A stretch of DNA of 64,000 nucleotides from positions 1 to 64,000 of the forward strand of contig KV425598.1 in the NCBI GenBank assembly GCA_001632425.1, given 5' to 3'. A program made the translations under genes and the position numbers. Positions 40,261 to 51,297 of this stretch are shown piece by piece; within the stretch, counting starts at the first letter, position 1; each line of letters opens with the position of its first letter. The stretch comes from Neolentinus lepideus HHB14362 ss-1 (lineage: Eukaryota > Basidiomycota > Agaricomycetes > Gloeophyllales > Gloeophyllaceae). The notes under the pieces were generated by a model that saw only the letters and a program-made list of their open reading frames with translations, did not search any database and was not told the DNA's origin.

Positions 40261-40569
40261 GTTGAGTAGATCATGTTAATGTCAAAGACTACAATCTCCT
40301 CACCAGGAGCTTCCACATTCTCAACAAGTAACTTCATCACAGCAATAAACTATGGGGGAATGAATACACAGCTAACTTGCAAATCACAGAGAAAGGACAA
40401 ACCCAATCCAGGAATATAGCCAAAGAGTCATCCCATTCAATGTTGCTGCTCTGCGTGACATCCCTTATAACTCTAGCAACCCAGATCAGTCTGAACGTGT
40501 ACAATTGAGATATAGATACTCATTTCATAGTCGCACCAGAAGCCCCATCATCCCCTCCACCTCCCGCAC

Positions 40570-40905
40570 CACCTTCAGCCATGACGTCTTTGAAGGAAAT
40601 TTGGGTGGTCACTAACATATGCCACAGGGCAAGGATGTGAGTGCTTGGGAGGCTGTCGTGATTCCAGACGCCGTGGTGGACAAACACTTTGTCCAGGCTT
40701 GCGCCTCCGGGGTACTTGTATTGGGGTTCCTCGATGAGCTGAACATAAGATTCAGCCCTGTAGAGTGCGCATGCATGGGACATACCTCGATGAAAAAGGC
40801 AACAGTCCTCACTCGGGATCCGCTTGCAGTGTTTGGTGGAGACTCTGAGAATCACACCTGTGTTAAATACCAGGGCAAAGGCTCTAGAATGCAAGAAACG
40901 GGGTT
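40570..40905 (-). pseudogene. Captured exon pair of an unrecognised gene, intron retained
   Basis: On the minus strand, SGSRVRTVAFFIE is followed by GTATGT...TTCAG, a plausible intron, and then LIEEPQYKYPGGASLDKVF and VHHGVWNHDSLPSTHILALW. A second intron-like GTTAGT...CAAAG comes next. The joined peptide reads like conserved protein, but neither a start nor an end is present. It lies inside TIR element C, so I interpret it as a captured host fragment. The parent gene is not in this window and I cannot name it. Confidence 0.5.
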
Positions 40906-41329
40906 GGGGTTCTTCTTCAAGCAGTTATGAAAGCAGGCACGCACTGGCCAGGTAGAGATGCCCATCTCTGGGCTATGCAGATAGCAGGCACGTTGTGGGT
41001 AGGGGTGAGACTGTAGCTGGTCATTAAGAGAACAGCGATATGCTATGAAAGAGTGTGCGAACATGCTGGGTGTGGCACCGAGGGACAAGGGAAAGAACAA
41101 GGAAGGAATCATGACTTGTAAAGGGTCTAAGTTGAAGGCAGAGTTCAAATTTTGGAATCAATGAAGTCATGTGATCGTGCTTGATGATGCGTGTCTCACG
41201 ATTTCTGGTCTAGGTTCCTGCATCCAGACCAAGAGATCCCGCACCTTCGGATTCGCACTAGTGTTTGCGTTAAGTACGAGTGGTTTGATTTCAGCCCCTC
41301 GGTACACTAACACGACACTTGTTTGCAGC

Positions 41330-41945
41330 TATGCCGGCCTCAACATGAACCTCTCTACCTCTTCCTCCTCTCCACATCAGGCTCGGGCGCCTTTCCCTGC
41401 CCCGCAGAGGCAGTGAGGCACTCTGGTTGGTGCTCCTCCGCTCAGACCTCCCACCCAACCTCATTGACAAACTCGACTTTGGAGTCTTCAGTGTCGGCGA
41501 TAGCACCTACGAAAAGTTTTGTTGGCCCACGGAGCTGCTCGAGCACTGCCTAGAGGTCCTGGGAGGACATGCGCTCATGCAGAGGGGTGAGGGTGATGAA
41601 CAGTATCTGCCCAGGTGAGTGGCCATGTCTGCGTGGGCCCGGTGAATGCTAATTGGGTGCAGGGTCAACAGCGCGCTGCTGCCGTGGCTCAACATGCTCA
41701 CAAACAACCTCGCTGAGCACTTCCCATGCACCCCGCCATCTGACAACAACATCCTACCACCACAAAGAGTCACACTCGTCCCTACGCCATCCCCAGGCCC
41801 TCGTCCCCCGCCGAACCCTGCCTCACCAACTTGCATTACCACTGGGCCACCCTCCACGGCAACAGGCACATCACAACACCTGACTGGTGGCAGGTTGTGC
41901 GCCACCTCAAGTTCGACTTTGCCAGGGATGTGCAGTGTGCTTGTT
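41330..41945 (+). pseudogene. Captured fragment of the diflavin reductase TAH18 (NDOR1)
   Basis: The order of blocks matches the NADPH-dependent diflavin reductase that feeds electrons to the cytosolic Fe-S assembly factor DRE2. These are a flavodoxin strand LYLFLLSTSGSGAF, then LWLVLLRSDLPPNLIDKLDF with GVFSVGDSTYEKFCWPTELL and RGEGDEQYL, then VNSALLPWLNML after an intron (GTGAGT...GTGCAG, about 41615-41663). Last comes NRHITTPDWWQVVRHLKFDF, the start of the FAD-binding domain. The frame shifts at least twice, near 41415 and again in the proline-rich part around 41790-41830. Both ends of the gene are missing. Retention of the intron shows capture from genomic DNA rather than mRNA. It sits within TIR element C. 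Confidence 0.75.
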
Positions 41946-42164
41946 GGATTTTTTGTCTCATGAGGTGCTAGTTTATATCATATAATAAAAACACTGGTTG
42001 TGTAATCACAACAAATTCAAATTTATTATGTTCTTATTATGTTCAATTATATAAATTATCTACATCAAACGGATTTTGTCGAATCAGATGTGAATTAGAT
42101 ATGATTAGCTCGGGAGGTTTTTCCTGATGCCTGTCACGCAGTAAATTTCCTTTTCACTAGTCCT

Positions 42165-42250
42165 GAATACTGATGCATGCCATCATCACGTACTCCATCA
42201 ATGATGCCGCTAATCCGTGACAGCCGTCTCCTCACAGGCTGGCAAGCCTG
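42165..42250. repeat. Direct repeat flanking element C, unit 1
   Basis: Contains CTCCATCAATGATGCCGCTA then ATCCGTG, and recurs at 42427-42510 (CTACATCAGTGATGTCGTTA then ATCCGTG). Together with the 80-bp repeat it shows that the insertion site lies in an older tandem array. Confidence 0.7.
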
Positions 42251-42290
42251 CGCAAATCCGAGACATATCAATAACTGGCTCGCCATAACG

Positions 42291-42370
42291 TCTTCCTGAA
42301 CTGGCATTCAGTAGCATCCGCTCCGGCCGCGCTTGATCGACATTCTCCCAACATGTAGCAGGCAATGAAC
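42291..42370 (+). repeat. 80-bp direct repeat, right copy
   Basis: Counterpart of 39451-39530, starting TCTTCCTGAACTGGCATTCA. Copies are 2,840 bp apart. Confidence 0.85.
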
Positions 42371-43584
42371 AGTAGATGAAGCTTCACATCCGAGCCCGTC
42401 TGGTAAATATCTTTGCGCTTCCTTCATACTGACATGTCATCATCCGTACTACATCAGTGATGTCGTTAATCCGTGTTAACGGGCGTCTCCTCAAGCTGGC
42501 AAACATGTCAAGTATAATTGACTCGACGCACCTGCGAGGTATAAGCGAATTGTTGGTAGCAACGCCGTGCAATAGTATTGCTCTTATCATTTCCACTTTC
42601 GCAACGAGGCTCGCACAGACCACAAGTTCCTGCATCAAAGCTCTCACCTTCAAGCTATCATTGGGACGAGGCTGTGCGCGATAGTGTCATACCATTGCAT
42701 GCACCCGGCCGTTGAGTGCGGAGTGTATCAATGATCACTGGGGAAAGTAACAGCCCGATGTATACCTTGATATCGGAGTTGGGAATTTGAGTTGGAAGGA
42801 TCAGACGTACCCGGGACAAGCACTTCCAGAGATATCTGATATGATGTGAGATGCATATGCAATAATATCTCAACTGATTGGTTGAAATGGGTGGCTAGCT
42901 TTGTGGCTTCGATTGGATTGCAGAGAACTGTATTGCCCAGATTTTCGTGGTCCAAGCTTAAGCTTAGAAGATTCGGAGAACATTCAAGTTGTCGTTGAGT
43001 TCGAACCGAGTCACCGCCGCCGGGAACGAAGCATATGACGGGTTAAAATTGCCTGAAATCAAGGGTCCCATGTTCTGTGCGTAACACCAGTGGCAATTTG
43101 TAAGACTCCAGAAAATCGGAGTTCCTGTATGTGGCACCAGGTATTGCAGCGTGAGACACCTACGAATTCTTTGATGGGCATTACAAACTCGAACAACGGC
43201 AGGGTATATCGGGCTAAAAGAGCGGAAGTGCATAGGGATTGCGGACTATTGAACACGGGGATACCATATATACACAAGTGGATAAAAGTAATAAGTGAGA
43301 AAAAGGAGCCTGAAAGCAAGTCGAGATGGTCCCCATGGTCCAATGTATCTGTAAATTACTCGGCGCCCACCCGGGTTACCACAAGACAAAAACACTAGAA
43401 GAAAATAAAACTAAAAGCAGACAAAATCCAAGATCCGGCCACGGGAATGAGTAAGCTGCGTGAGTGCGTGCGGTGAGAGTAGACGTTGCATTGAACCGGG
43501 GGCTGCCATCGTTCATGTACATGTAGATAGTGAAATAGACAGGTCGGGGTGATGATGATGGATGAGATGGAACCGGTGTGCATT
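42371..43584. other. Interval with repeat remnants and 3' flank of the G-alpha gene
   Basis: Holds the second 86-bp repeat unit (42427-42510). No coding sequence is supported before the stop codon of the G-alpha gene at 43585. Confidence 0.5.
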
Positions 43585-44965
43585 CTACAAGAGCCCACAT
43601 TCCCGCAGGTGCAATTGTAGCAGGATATCCTGAATCGCGCTCAACACGACTACGGGGAATGATCATCAGACGGATACGGCATGACGTGGGAGCGGGTCAC
43701 TTACACTTGATCTGCTGGGTATCAGTCGCACATGTGTAGTGCGCGTAAATCTGCTTGGTCGCTGCGCTCTGGTTAAGCGAGACGAAACGGTGCAGGAGGT
43801 AGTCGCACGCGGCGTCGTAGTTGTCACCGCCCTGGTAGTCGGGGAAGTAGTCGCCAAGCGGCGAGCGCGGGAGCTTCTCAGCGAACAAATCGATCTTGTT
43901 CAGGAAAAGAATCTGGGAGAGGGGTTATGGAAGGCGTAGAAACGAAAGTAAATGAGACGCACGATCGACGTCTTGACGAACCAGCGTGAGTTGCAGATCG
44001 AGTCGAATAGCGTCAACGCTTCTTGCATACGGTTCTGGAGAAAAGTTACTACATGCAGAGTCCTTCACGATGCAAGGCGCTTACCACACTCTCGTCCTCG
44101 TACAACATCTGGTCGTACTCGCTCAAGGAGACCAAGAAGACGAGAGCAGTGACGTTCTCGAAACAATGTATCCACTTTTTCCGCTCGCTCCGCTGACCGC
44201 CGACATCGAAGAGGCGGTACGTGAGCTCGCCAACCTTGAATGTGGTCTCGGTGATACCGGTCGTCTTGACACGAGAGCGCAATATATCCTGGTCGGTGGG
44301 CATGTAGCCCGGGGCGGCCATGCGATCGATGGCGTTGAAGTAGTAGACGGCCGAATCATTCAGCTGGAACTCGCGGGAGCGACGGACTGCCTCCTTGACG
44401 CCCGGGTCGCGCCAGAGCCCGCGCACAGCGTCGGCAACATCCCGTGGGAGGACGTCGCCCTCAATCTGGGGCGGAAGAGAGAGGATGATGGCACGGCGAG
44501 CGTCGTTCTGGGGCTGGAGGGGGATGTCGAGCTGGGGCATGGCCTCGATGATGGCGCTGAAGCAGGTTAGGGGGGACAAAGCAGACAGGGGAAGGGTACC
44601 TACCGCATGGACTGGATCGTGTTGGAGAAGATGATTTCCTTATACGAGTCCCGCTCCTGCTCGTTGTAGCCACCGTGATGGATAAGCTTCATCTGCTTGA
44701 GCACCGTTGACTACGCCAGATGTCAGCGTTGACCCCCCGTCCGCCTAGGCAACGCGCACCTTGCCAGACTCTCCAGCACCCAAAAGCAACATCTTGATCT
44801 CGTTCTTGGCCATCATGCGGTCCCGCTTGAGCTGGTTTTCGATCTCATCGTTGCCTGGGCGGACAACGCATAAGTTAGGGACAGCGACATCGAAATTTCT
44901 CGGAGAAAGAGAAACTCACGGGCCTTCGCCTCCTCATCGACGCCAGTTGACTGTACACAACCCAT
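43585..44965 (-). CDS. Heterotrimeric G-protein alpha subunit (Gi-like fungal class)
   Basis: Seven exons on the minus strand (44965-44920, 44854-44760, 44710-44604, 44556-44085, 44034-43963, 43912-43705, 43649-43585) encode 354 residues, typical for G-alpha. All nucleotide-binding blocks are visible: [11 protein letters not shown] (P-loop), RSRVKTTG (switch I Arg and Thr), [19 protein letters not shown] (switch II), FLNKIDLF and the TCAT motif in HYTCATDT. The N-terminus MGCVQST carries Gly2 for myristoylation and Cys3 for palmitoylation. The C-terminus ECGLL has Cys at -4, the pertussis-toxin-type site of the Gi class. Such subunits couple to pheromone or nutrient receptors at the plasma membrane. 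Which receptor it serves cannot be told here. Confidence 0.96.
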
Positions 44966-45450
44966 GGTGTCTGGTGGTGAAAAAAAGGGCGGGATGAAGA
45001 GGGTAGCGGTCGTTGGCAAGCGGGGAAAAGGAGTCTGATCACGCAAAGGGAAACGGCGCTAAACCCTGTTTGGTTGCGAACCAACTCTACAGCAAATTGG
45101 CAGATAAAAACAAAAGAACGAGCGGCCAACGCTGGGCGAGTTGTGGCGGATGAGGGGATGGCACCAGATGATGCGACACTGCGAGGGAAAAGGAGCTGAG
45201 GGCACGTCGCCTTTAGACAATGATGGGAATTTTGTTTCGCCCCCGACGCTCTCTAGCCCATCGGCCATGCCGCCACCGGCTTCGGCCACAGGTCCAGTCA
45301 CACCGGCCGTCCAGTCTATACTCGGTCCTTCCTGCTCCGGACTCGCCGGCGGGAACGCAATTATTACTCGGAAAATGGCAAAAAATGGAAGATGATCCAG
45401 ACAGGAGGTGGTAACGGAAATTTTGCACGAAATATCGTTGATCATAGTGA

Positions 45451-45546
45451 CGACACCAGCAGGATTTGAACCTACGCGGGCAGAGCCCAACAGATGGAAA
45501 ATAGCATAATTCGAATCTGTCGCCGTAACCACTTGGCTATAGTGTC
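45451..45546 (-). tRNA. tRNA-Ser(CGA) with a 14-nt intron
   Basis: On the minus strand the acceptor stem GACACTA pairs with TGGTGTC (one G-U pair), with discriminator G. The D arm is GCC...GGC with AAGTGGTTAC. The anticodon stem ACAGA/TCTGT encloses TTCGAA, giving anticodon CGA, then a 14-nt intron (TTATGCTATTTTCC) placed after position 37, as is canonical. A long variable arm, TGGGCTCTGCCCGC, marks a class II serine tRNA, and the T arm is GTAGG-TTCAAAT-CCTGC. The mature length is 82 nt before CCA addition. It decodes UCG. Yeast tRNA-Ser(CGA) also has an intron. Confidence 0.96.
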
Positions 45547-46377
45547 TTGTTTGTGGCTTTTCCAATTGAACTCACGTGATCCATTACAAGCGTGCCACAT
45601 CCACCCGCACCATAGGCTGAGGAAACATGCTGGTGCATTCCAAGCTGAGTGCTTATCCCTTGGATGGCCATCTAAGAGTTCTTGGACCCACATCCTTCCA
45701 GAGAGTATGGTTGGATGTCAATACAGCAGAGAAGTTGCAATAGTGTAGCCAGGAGAAGAACTTAATTGAGGCCACTTTGGCACAAGATTTGCAATTGCCA
45801 CCGCAAAACTCATTTCTGAGAGTCACAAGATTACTTCTTATAACTAGCTTTACGGATAGAAGGTATGGTGTTGTAGTAGAAAATACGATGAGTAGAGATG
45901 TCCCAGCAACAATATTAAATTAATGACTCACGGCAGCACACGGCGCGTTCTTGGTGGACTTTCCCACGCGAAATCCTGGCGTTGGGCAGCTGCACATCTT
46001 TCCGTGATTTTCATATCGTTGGATTCTTTGGATGCAGTTCGGAGCGTGTCTAGGGTAGATTTTCCATAATTCTCAAAATTGAGAGCTGCAGAGAGTCAAG
46101 AAGTCGGACAGTATTTCTCGGTGTTTGCCGTTATTTTGATGCTGGAATATCGGCGTGCACGTAGAGGGGATTGCGAAAGTAACTGCACAGAACCATTCTC
46201 AGACATCGATTATACCTACCTTTGTAAGGTCCGCTGAGATGCTGAGGACTATTATCATAGAGGAGCTATCAACCTTGCAAGTGAGGGTTAGCGTGGGAAC
46301 AAAGTAGCTGGTGTCGCGGATTTCGGAACATGTTTGTCGACTTGCCTTAACTCCATGCTTGAAGGCGGCCCTCAAGC
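45547..46377. other. Intergenic interval
   Basis: 831 bp upstream of the tRNA-Ser and of the membrane-protein gene. No supported coding sequence or repeat. Confidence 0.5.
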
Positions 46378-48176
46378 ATGACTGCAACGACGATGGACCC
46401 TTCCCCCGACCTCGAACCCCTTCTGAACACCACGGTCGATACCGATGATCCGCCTCCGCCATACCCTTCACACCGACCGCGGCGTACGCGGCGCAGACGC
46501 TCGCTCGCCTCAGAGTATATCAGGTTCCCTACCTCTACCAGTGGCGAAGGAGAGGACAACTATGAGACCTTGAGCACACTTGCCTCGAATCTAAACGAGA
46601 CAACACCGTTGTTGACTCCAGGGTCACCTTCGTCGTATCGCAGCTTGCGGTTGTCTAGGAACGCCAATCCGAACTTGTCTGTACCAGTGAACCCACCGCC
46701 CTTTCCTCGACCGCGCACGACTTCGTACACATCGACGTATCTGTCCAGCGCGAGCTCTGTTGCGCCACATACGCGACCGCCGTCCCTCGCCCAGACGGCG
46801 TTTACGTTGTTCCACTCGGACGACGAGTCGGATTTGGATAACGATGACGATGACGGTGACTACGCGCCTTTACCGACGCACCCGCCCCATGAGGTTTCAG
46901 AAAACTCGCCAGCACCTTCAGTTGCATGGAGTAGAAGGATGAGGAATTGGAGGAGATATTGGAGGCCGCTTGGGAGGTGGCGGTATTGGATGAGCCTGGC
47001 GCATCTCTTGCTGATCAACTTCCCGTTCGCACTAGTAGCCTGGGTGTACCTTTTTGTGTTCACGTTGGTGAGTGAATTTGGTCTTGTTGTGCTGGGAATT
47101 TTATGGCTCCATTCCCTCTGTCCCGACGAGAATTGCGCGGATCTAAGGCGATGCATCATTCACCGTGTCAGGATGGTATGACTGACAGCCCAGCGACTTC
47201 ATACAAGTTGTTGTGCCCGCTGTCGCTTCGTAGAGCTGTGCACGAACCCCGCATACTGTCGGGAACATTGTAGCTTTGCAGCTGTACTCTCCATGCCGTA
47301 TCAAACTCGAAAGTGCTACTTGTGTCGTCTTATTAGATATATTTTGTGTCTTACGTTGACGCGCTGAGGCATGTAGTATTTGTGCCATTTCATCCTCCTG
47401 ACGATCTCTTCTTGTAATGAAACGAAGCTGACGCCCATCCTCTTGAATGCAGACGGGCACAATGCTCCTGATGGCCTTGCCTCTAGGCGCCGTTCTCTGC
47501 TTCCTAGACCTTCTAGGCGCGCGAGCCTTCTCCCGAGCCGAAGTACGTTCTCTCGTTCTCTCGTTCTCTCTCGTTGTCTTATTTGCATTCTCAACTTCGT
47601 TCTAACGATCTTCTCCCACTCTATCTGACACCCAGCTCACTCTCCAATCGTATTTCCACTCCCCCCTGCCGTACCCCCTGCCAGATCCTCCCCTCTCTAT
47701 ATTCTCCCGGCTCCGAGCGCCCGCAGACGCAGATGTTGAGTCAGGACTTTTCGGATCTGGGCAAAGGGCACCCCTGGTATACGAGCGGTCGTTCTACAGG
47801 AACACGTATGCAATGGTGAGTCCTACGAGGCGTAACCTTATATCCTGCCTATTTTGACAAAAATCCTGCGTTTGTCCCACTATCTCGGGTTCGTACCCCC
47901 TGAATATCACAATCGTATCTTTCCTACGTTCATTTCGAAACGTCATCTGGCCTCTGCTGCATGCAGTTTACAGATCCGACGTCATACCGGGCTCTATTCT
48001 ATTTCCTAGTCATCAAGCCTTCGATAACTATTCTGTTCACTTTACTGTTCCTCGTGCTCACACCACTGAGTTTTGCCTTGGTGCTCCCCACACCGATACT
48101 CCTCAGGATCGCGCGGCGGCTCGGAATATGGCAAGCAGGAGTGGCAGTCGAGGGGCTGTGCTTGAGCGTATCATAA
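46378..48176 (+). CDS. Conserved multi-pass membrane protein
   Basis: Four exons (46378-47067, 47453-47542, 47636-47815, 47967-48176) give 389 residues. The first intron is 385 nt, long for this genome. The N-terminal 190 residues are hydrophilic and Pro/Ser/Asp-rich (LNTTVDTDDPPPPYP, SDDESDLDNDDDDGDYAPL). Hydrophobic segments follow: LLLINFPFALVAWVYLFVF, MLLMALPLGAVLCFLDLL, and a final long pair around ITILFTLLFLVLTPLSFALV. This suggests at least four membrane spans with a cytosolic N-terminus. I do not recognise the family with certainty; the arrangement resembles sensor-like or sorting membrane proteins seen in agaricomycetes. The PPPPYP motif could recruit a WW-domain ligase, which is inference. 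Confidence 0.8.
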
Positions 48177-48594
48177 TATGTTCTACCAGCCGTATATCAT
48201 ATACAGACGAAGCTGTGTACAAGTAGTCACTAGTCAGACTCAGTGCGAGTCAGCGATTTGGTCCCGGCACTCGGAAAGTCACAGAGAGCGCTCGTTGAGC
48301 GGAAAAGGCAGGAGCGAAGCGGTGGCGTTGAACAGAATATAAGCGCCGTGCCCACACTCCCAGCGCACGAGGCTTGCCATTAGCCATATCCTTGCCCATT
48401 AGCGCTGACGCGTCCTCATCGTCGCCTTCCACGTACTCGAGCTAGACTCAGCCCGTGCAGTCAGGTATCACTCTTAAGCTTAGCAGTATACTACTACCGC
48501 CCTCTCTACCCCCGCTCTCGGACCAATCTGCCGCCTTCACTCGCTGCGCCGCCCCCACCCCAAACCATACCCGGTTTGAGCAGAAACAATCGTC
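48177..48594. other. Intergenic interval
   Basis: 418 bp between the membrane-protein gene and the BCS1-like gene, both on +. No gene seen. Confidence 0.5.
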
Positions 48595-51297
48595 ATGGAC
48601 GCTCTCAAGTCGCTCGTGCAGCCCCTCGTCGGCGCCGGAGGAGGCTCGTCGGTCCTTGACGGCGTGAAGCTCGTCGTCCTCGGGACCACTGTTGAGACTG
48701 CCCGAAGGATGAGCTCGTCGGCTTGGTAAGTGGTCACCCCACCCGCTGTCCTCTCCTTACCTGTACTTTGTTACTGACGTCGGCAATGCGTGGCGCAGGT
48801 CCCACTTTGTCAACTGTGAGTTATCCATTCATATATTGATACCTGTACTGTACCCCGTTCTGATGAGTCATGTCCTACGTGCACAGCATTCTTCCTGACG
48901 GCCCACTTCTCAGAGGAGGACTACCCTTACGACTGGCTCATGCTCTGGCTCTCACGTCGCCCCGAGTGGCAGCGCTCGCGCGAGTTCGAAACGACCACGC
49001 GCACATCGTCCGCTTTCTACAACTCCTCCACCGCGGACAATTCTTTCGGGGACGAGGAGGAAGAGGAGCAGGATGATGACTGCCCTGGACGGGTGAAGAC
49101 GCGAGTCGTGTTCCAGCCGACGTTCGACACGACGCACACTATTTATTATAAGGGGCATTGGCTCCGAGTGAAGAGGAGCAGAAGCAACGGGTGCGAGATG
49201 CTGTCGATAAGGTGAGTCGGTGTATGTTGGGACAGAGTGTGTGGATCATGTGCTGACTGACGTGGCGTGCAGTGTCGTCGCCCGCAGTAACTCCATCCTC
49301 AAACAGCTGGTCCTGCAGGCCAAACGAGAGTACGAAGCCGAGGCGGTACACCGGATACAGATCTACTTTGCCGACTCGCACGGCAGCTGGCGCTGGACAG
49401 ACTCGCGGCACAAGCGGCCGATGTCGTCCATCGTACTGAACCCGGGTGTGAAGGAGATGCTTTTGGACGACACAAGAGACTTCCTCAAGTCTGAAAAGGT
49501 ACGCACTAGATCCACGTCCTCCGGAGCCGGAAACTAATCCCGTGCGCAGTGGTATGCTGATCGTGGTATCCCCTTCCGCCGTGGCTACCTCCTCTATGGT
49601 GTCCCAGGGTCGGGCAAGTCCTCGCTAATCCACGCCATCGCCGGCGAGCTTATGCTCGATATCTACGTTGTGTCACTGTCCTCGTCGTGGATCAACGACA
49701 GCACGCTCACGACGCTGATGGGCCGTGTCCCGGCAAGATGCATTGTCCTCCTCGAAGACCTCGATGCCGCCTTCACGCGCAGTGTAACTAGAGACAACAG
49801 CTCGAACGGCACGCCCAGTGGAGACAAGGACAAGAAGGACAGCAATAACAACAACAGCACGAACAACCAGGACGACGCAAACTCGACGGATGGATCTAGT
49901 CGTCGTCGGAAGGACCAGCTGAGCGACGTGAACACGCTGAGTCTGAGTGGGTTGCTGAACGCGCTGGACGGTGTTGCCGCTGCAGAGGGGCGTCTGCTTT
50001 TTGCGTGAGTAGCGAAATTTCTTTATATTGCGGTGATCGGGGATCTGATAACAATCGCTATTATCGCTGATGTAATCAGGACCACCAATCACCTCGAGCG
50101 GCTCGACCCGGCCCTGTCCCGGCCCGGCCGGATGGACGTTTGGATAGATTTCAAGAACGCGAGCAAGTGGCAGGCCGAGCAGCTCTTCCGCAACTTCTTC
50201 CCATCTACCGACGAACGCGACGGTGTCGACGAGAAGCTGCAGCCCGAGGATGAGGCCGAGCTTGAGGGCATCGACTTGCCCACTCCGCCCTCGCCGGCAC
50301 CGTCGTCGAGCATACCGTCTTCGCTGTTCTCCCTACCCTCGCTCTCGTCGACCTCCCTAGCGTCATCGTCCTCTCCGGGATCCACGCCGAGTTCGCCCAC
50401 GGGTACGAGCCGCGCGTCCTCCAGGGGTAGGTCACAGGTGAGCAGCATGTACGCGGCAGTGCAGAACCAGGCGTACCTCCCACCCCCGGTCGAGGAGCAC
50501 CTCGCGAGCTACAAACACTCGGCAGTGCCGCTGAGCAACGCGAAGCTCGCGGAGCTCGCGAAGAAATTTGCGGATTCGATACCAGACGAAGAGTTCAGCG
50601 TTGCGGCGCTGCAAGGATGTGAGTGATCCCGTTTCTGACTGTCCGTTTTCACCGTGAGGGCTTTCTCATGTTTTGATTCCACCTATGATGCGGGATGAGG
50701 GACCTCGCGGAGGGGATCGGTGCGTCTGAAGACTCGTGTAGGCACGGTGCTGACGTGTGTTTCTTTTTCTGTGATGTAGATCTCTTGAAGAACAAGAGTA
50801 GGCCGGAGGCCGCTGCTGATGGCGCCCCCGCGTGGGTGATATCCGAGCGCGAGCTCAAAGAGAAGCTCCGGAAGGAGAAGGAGGCCAGAGAGCTCAAGGA
50901 GAAGGAAGAGGCAAGCATGGCGCTCCTCATACGATTATCGATACTGACCTTAATATAGCGTGAGAAACGCCGGCTTGAAGCTGAGAAGGAGAAACGTGCC
51001 GAGCTCGAGAAACTCCTAGAGGAGAGGAAGGCTGAAGAGGTAAAGAAGGTAGAGTCTGAGACGATGCCGACGCCGTCGCTCGTACCTGCACCTCCGGCAC
51101 AGGAAGAGCAGAAAGCCGAGGACAGCGCGCTCACGCTAGTCCCCGTCGCCATTACCTCCCCCACACCTGCAGAGGAAGAAAATAAGGAGAGCAGCGGGTT
51201 CTCTTTGTTTGGCGATATCCCATCTGCCACGTTCCCGGACTCCCCGCAGGCGGCATCCTGGGTGAGCGTGATGGACGACGCCAAGGCTCAGGCGTGA
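48595..51297 (+). CDS. BCS1-like mitochondrial AAA ATPase
   Basis: Eight exons (48595-48725, 48799-48815, 48887-49211, 49273-49498, 49550-50004, 50080-50618, 50780-50910, 50959-51297) give 720 residues. The BCS1 N-terminal region includes DYPYDWLMLWLSRRPEW and KGHWLRVKRSR. The AAA module has Walker A GVPGSGKSSLIHA, Walker B CIVLLEDLDAAF and the arginine-finger region NHLERLDPALSRPGRMD. A low-complexity Asn/Asp/Ser/Lys insertion sits between Walker B and the next strand (LSGLLNALDGV). The C-terminal part is unusual: a Ser/Pro-rich stretch, then a Lys/Glu coiled coil (REKRRLEAEKEKRAELEKLL) not found in yeast Bcs1. Bcs1 inserts the Rieske protein into complex III; agaricomycetes carry many BCS1-like paralogues, so this may do another task. 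The intron at 50911-50958 is GC-AG. Confidence 0.9.

Larger units (their letters stand above)
39584..42140 (+). mobile_element. TIR element C carrying captured gene fragments
   Basis: The left end reads ACTGCCTGACATCAGGAAAA then GCCTCC. The reverse complement of the right end reads ACTGCGTGACAGGCATCAGG then AAAAACCTCC. Similarity continues inward for roughly 30 more bases (GTGCTTATTATATCA / GAGCTAATCATATCT). No clear target-site duplication is seen. Inside lie intron-containing exon fragments of cellular genes (see 40570-40905 and 41330-41945) and no transposase. This is the layout of a non-autonomous, Pack-type TIR transposon: host genomic DNA acquired at the DNA level, since introns are kept. 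Orientation is arbitrary. Confidence 0.7.
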
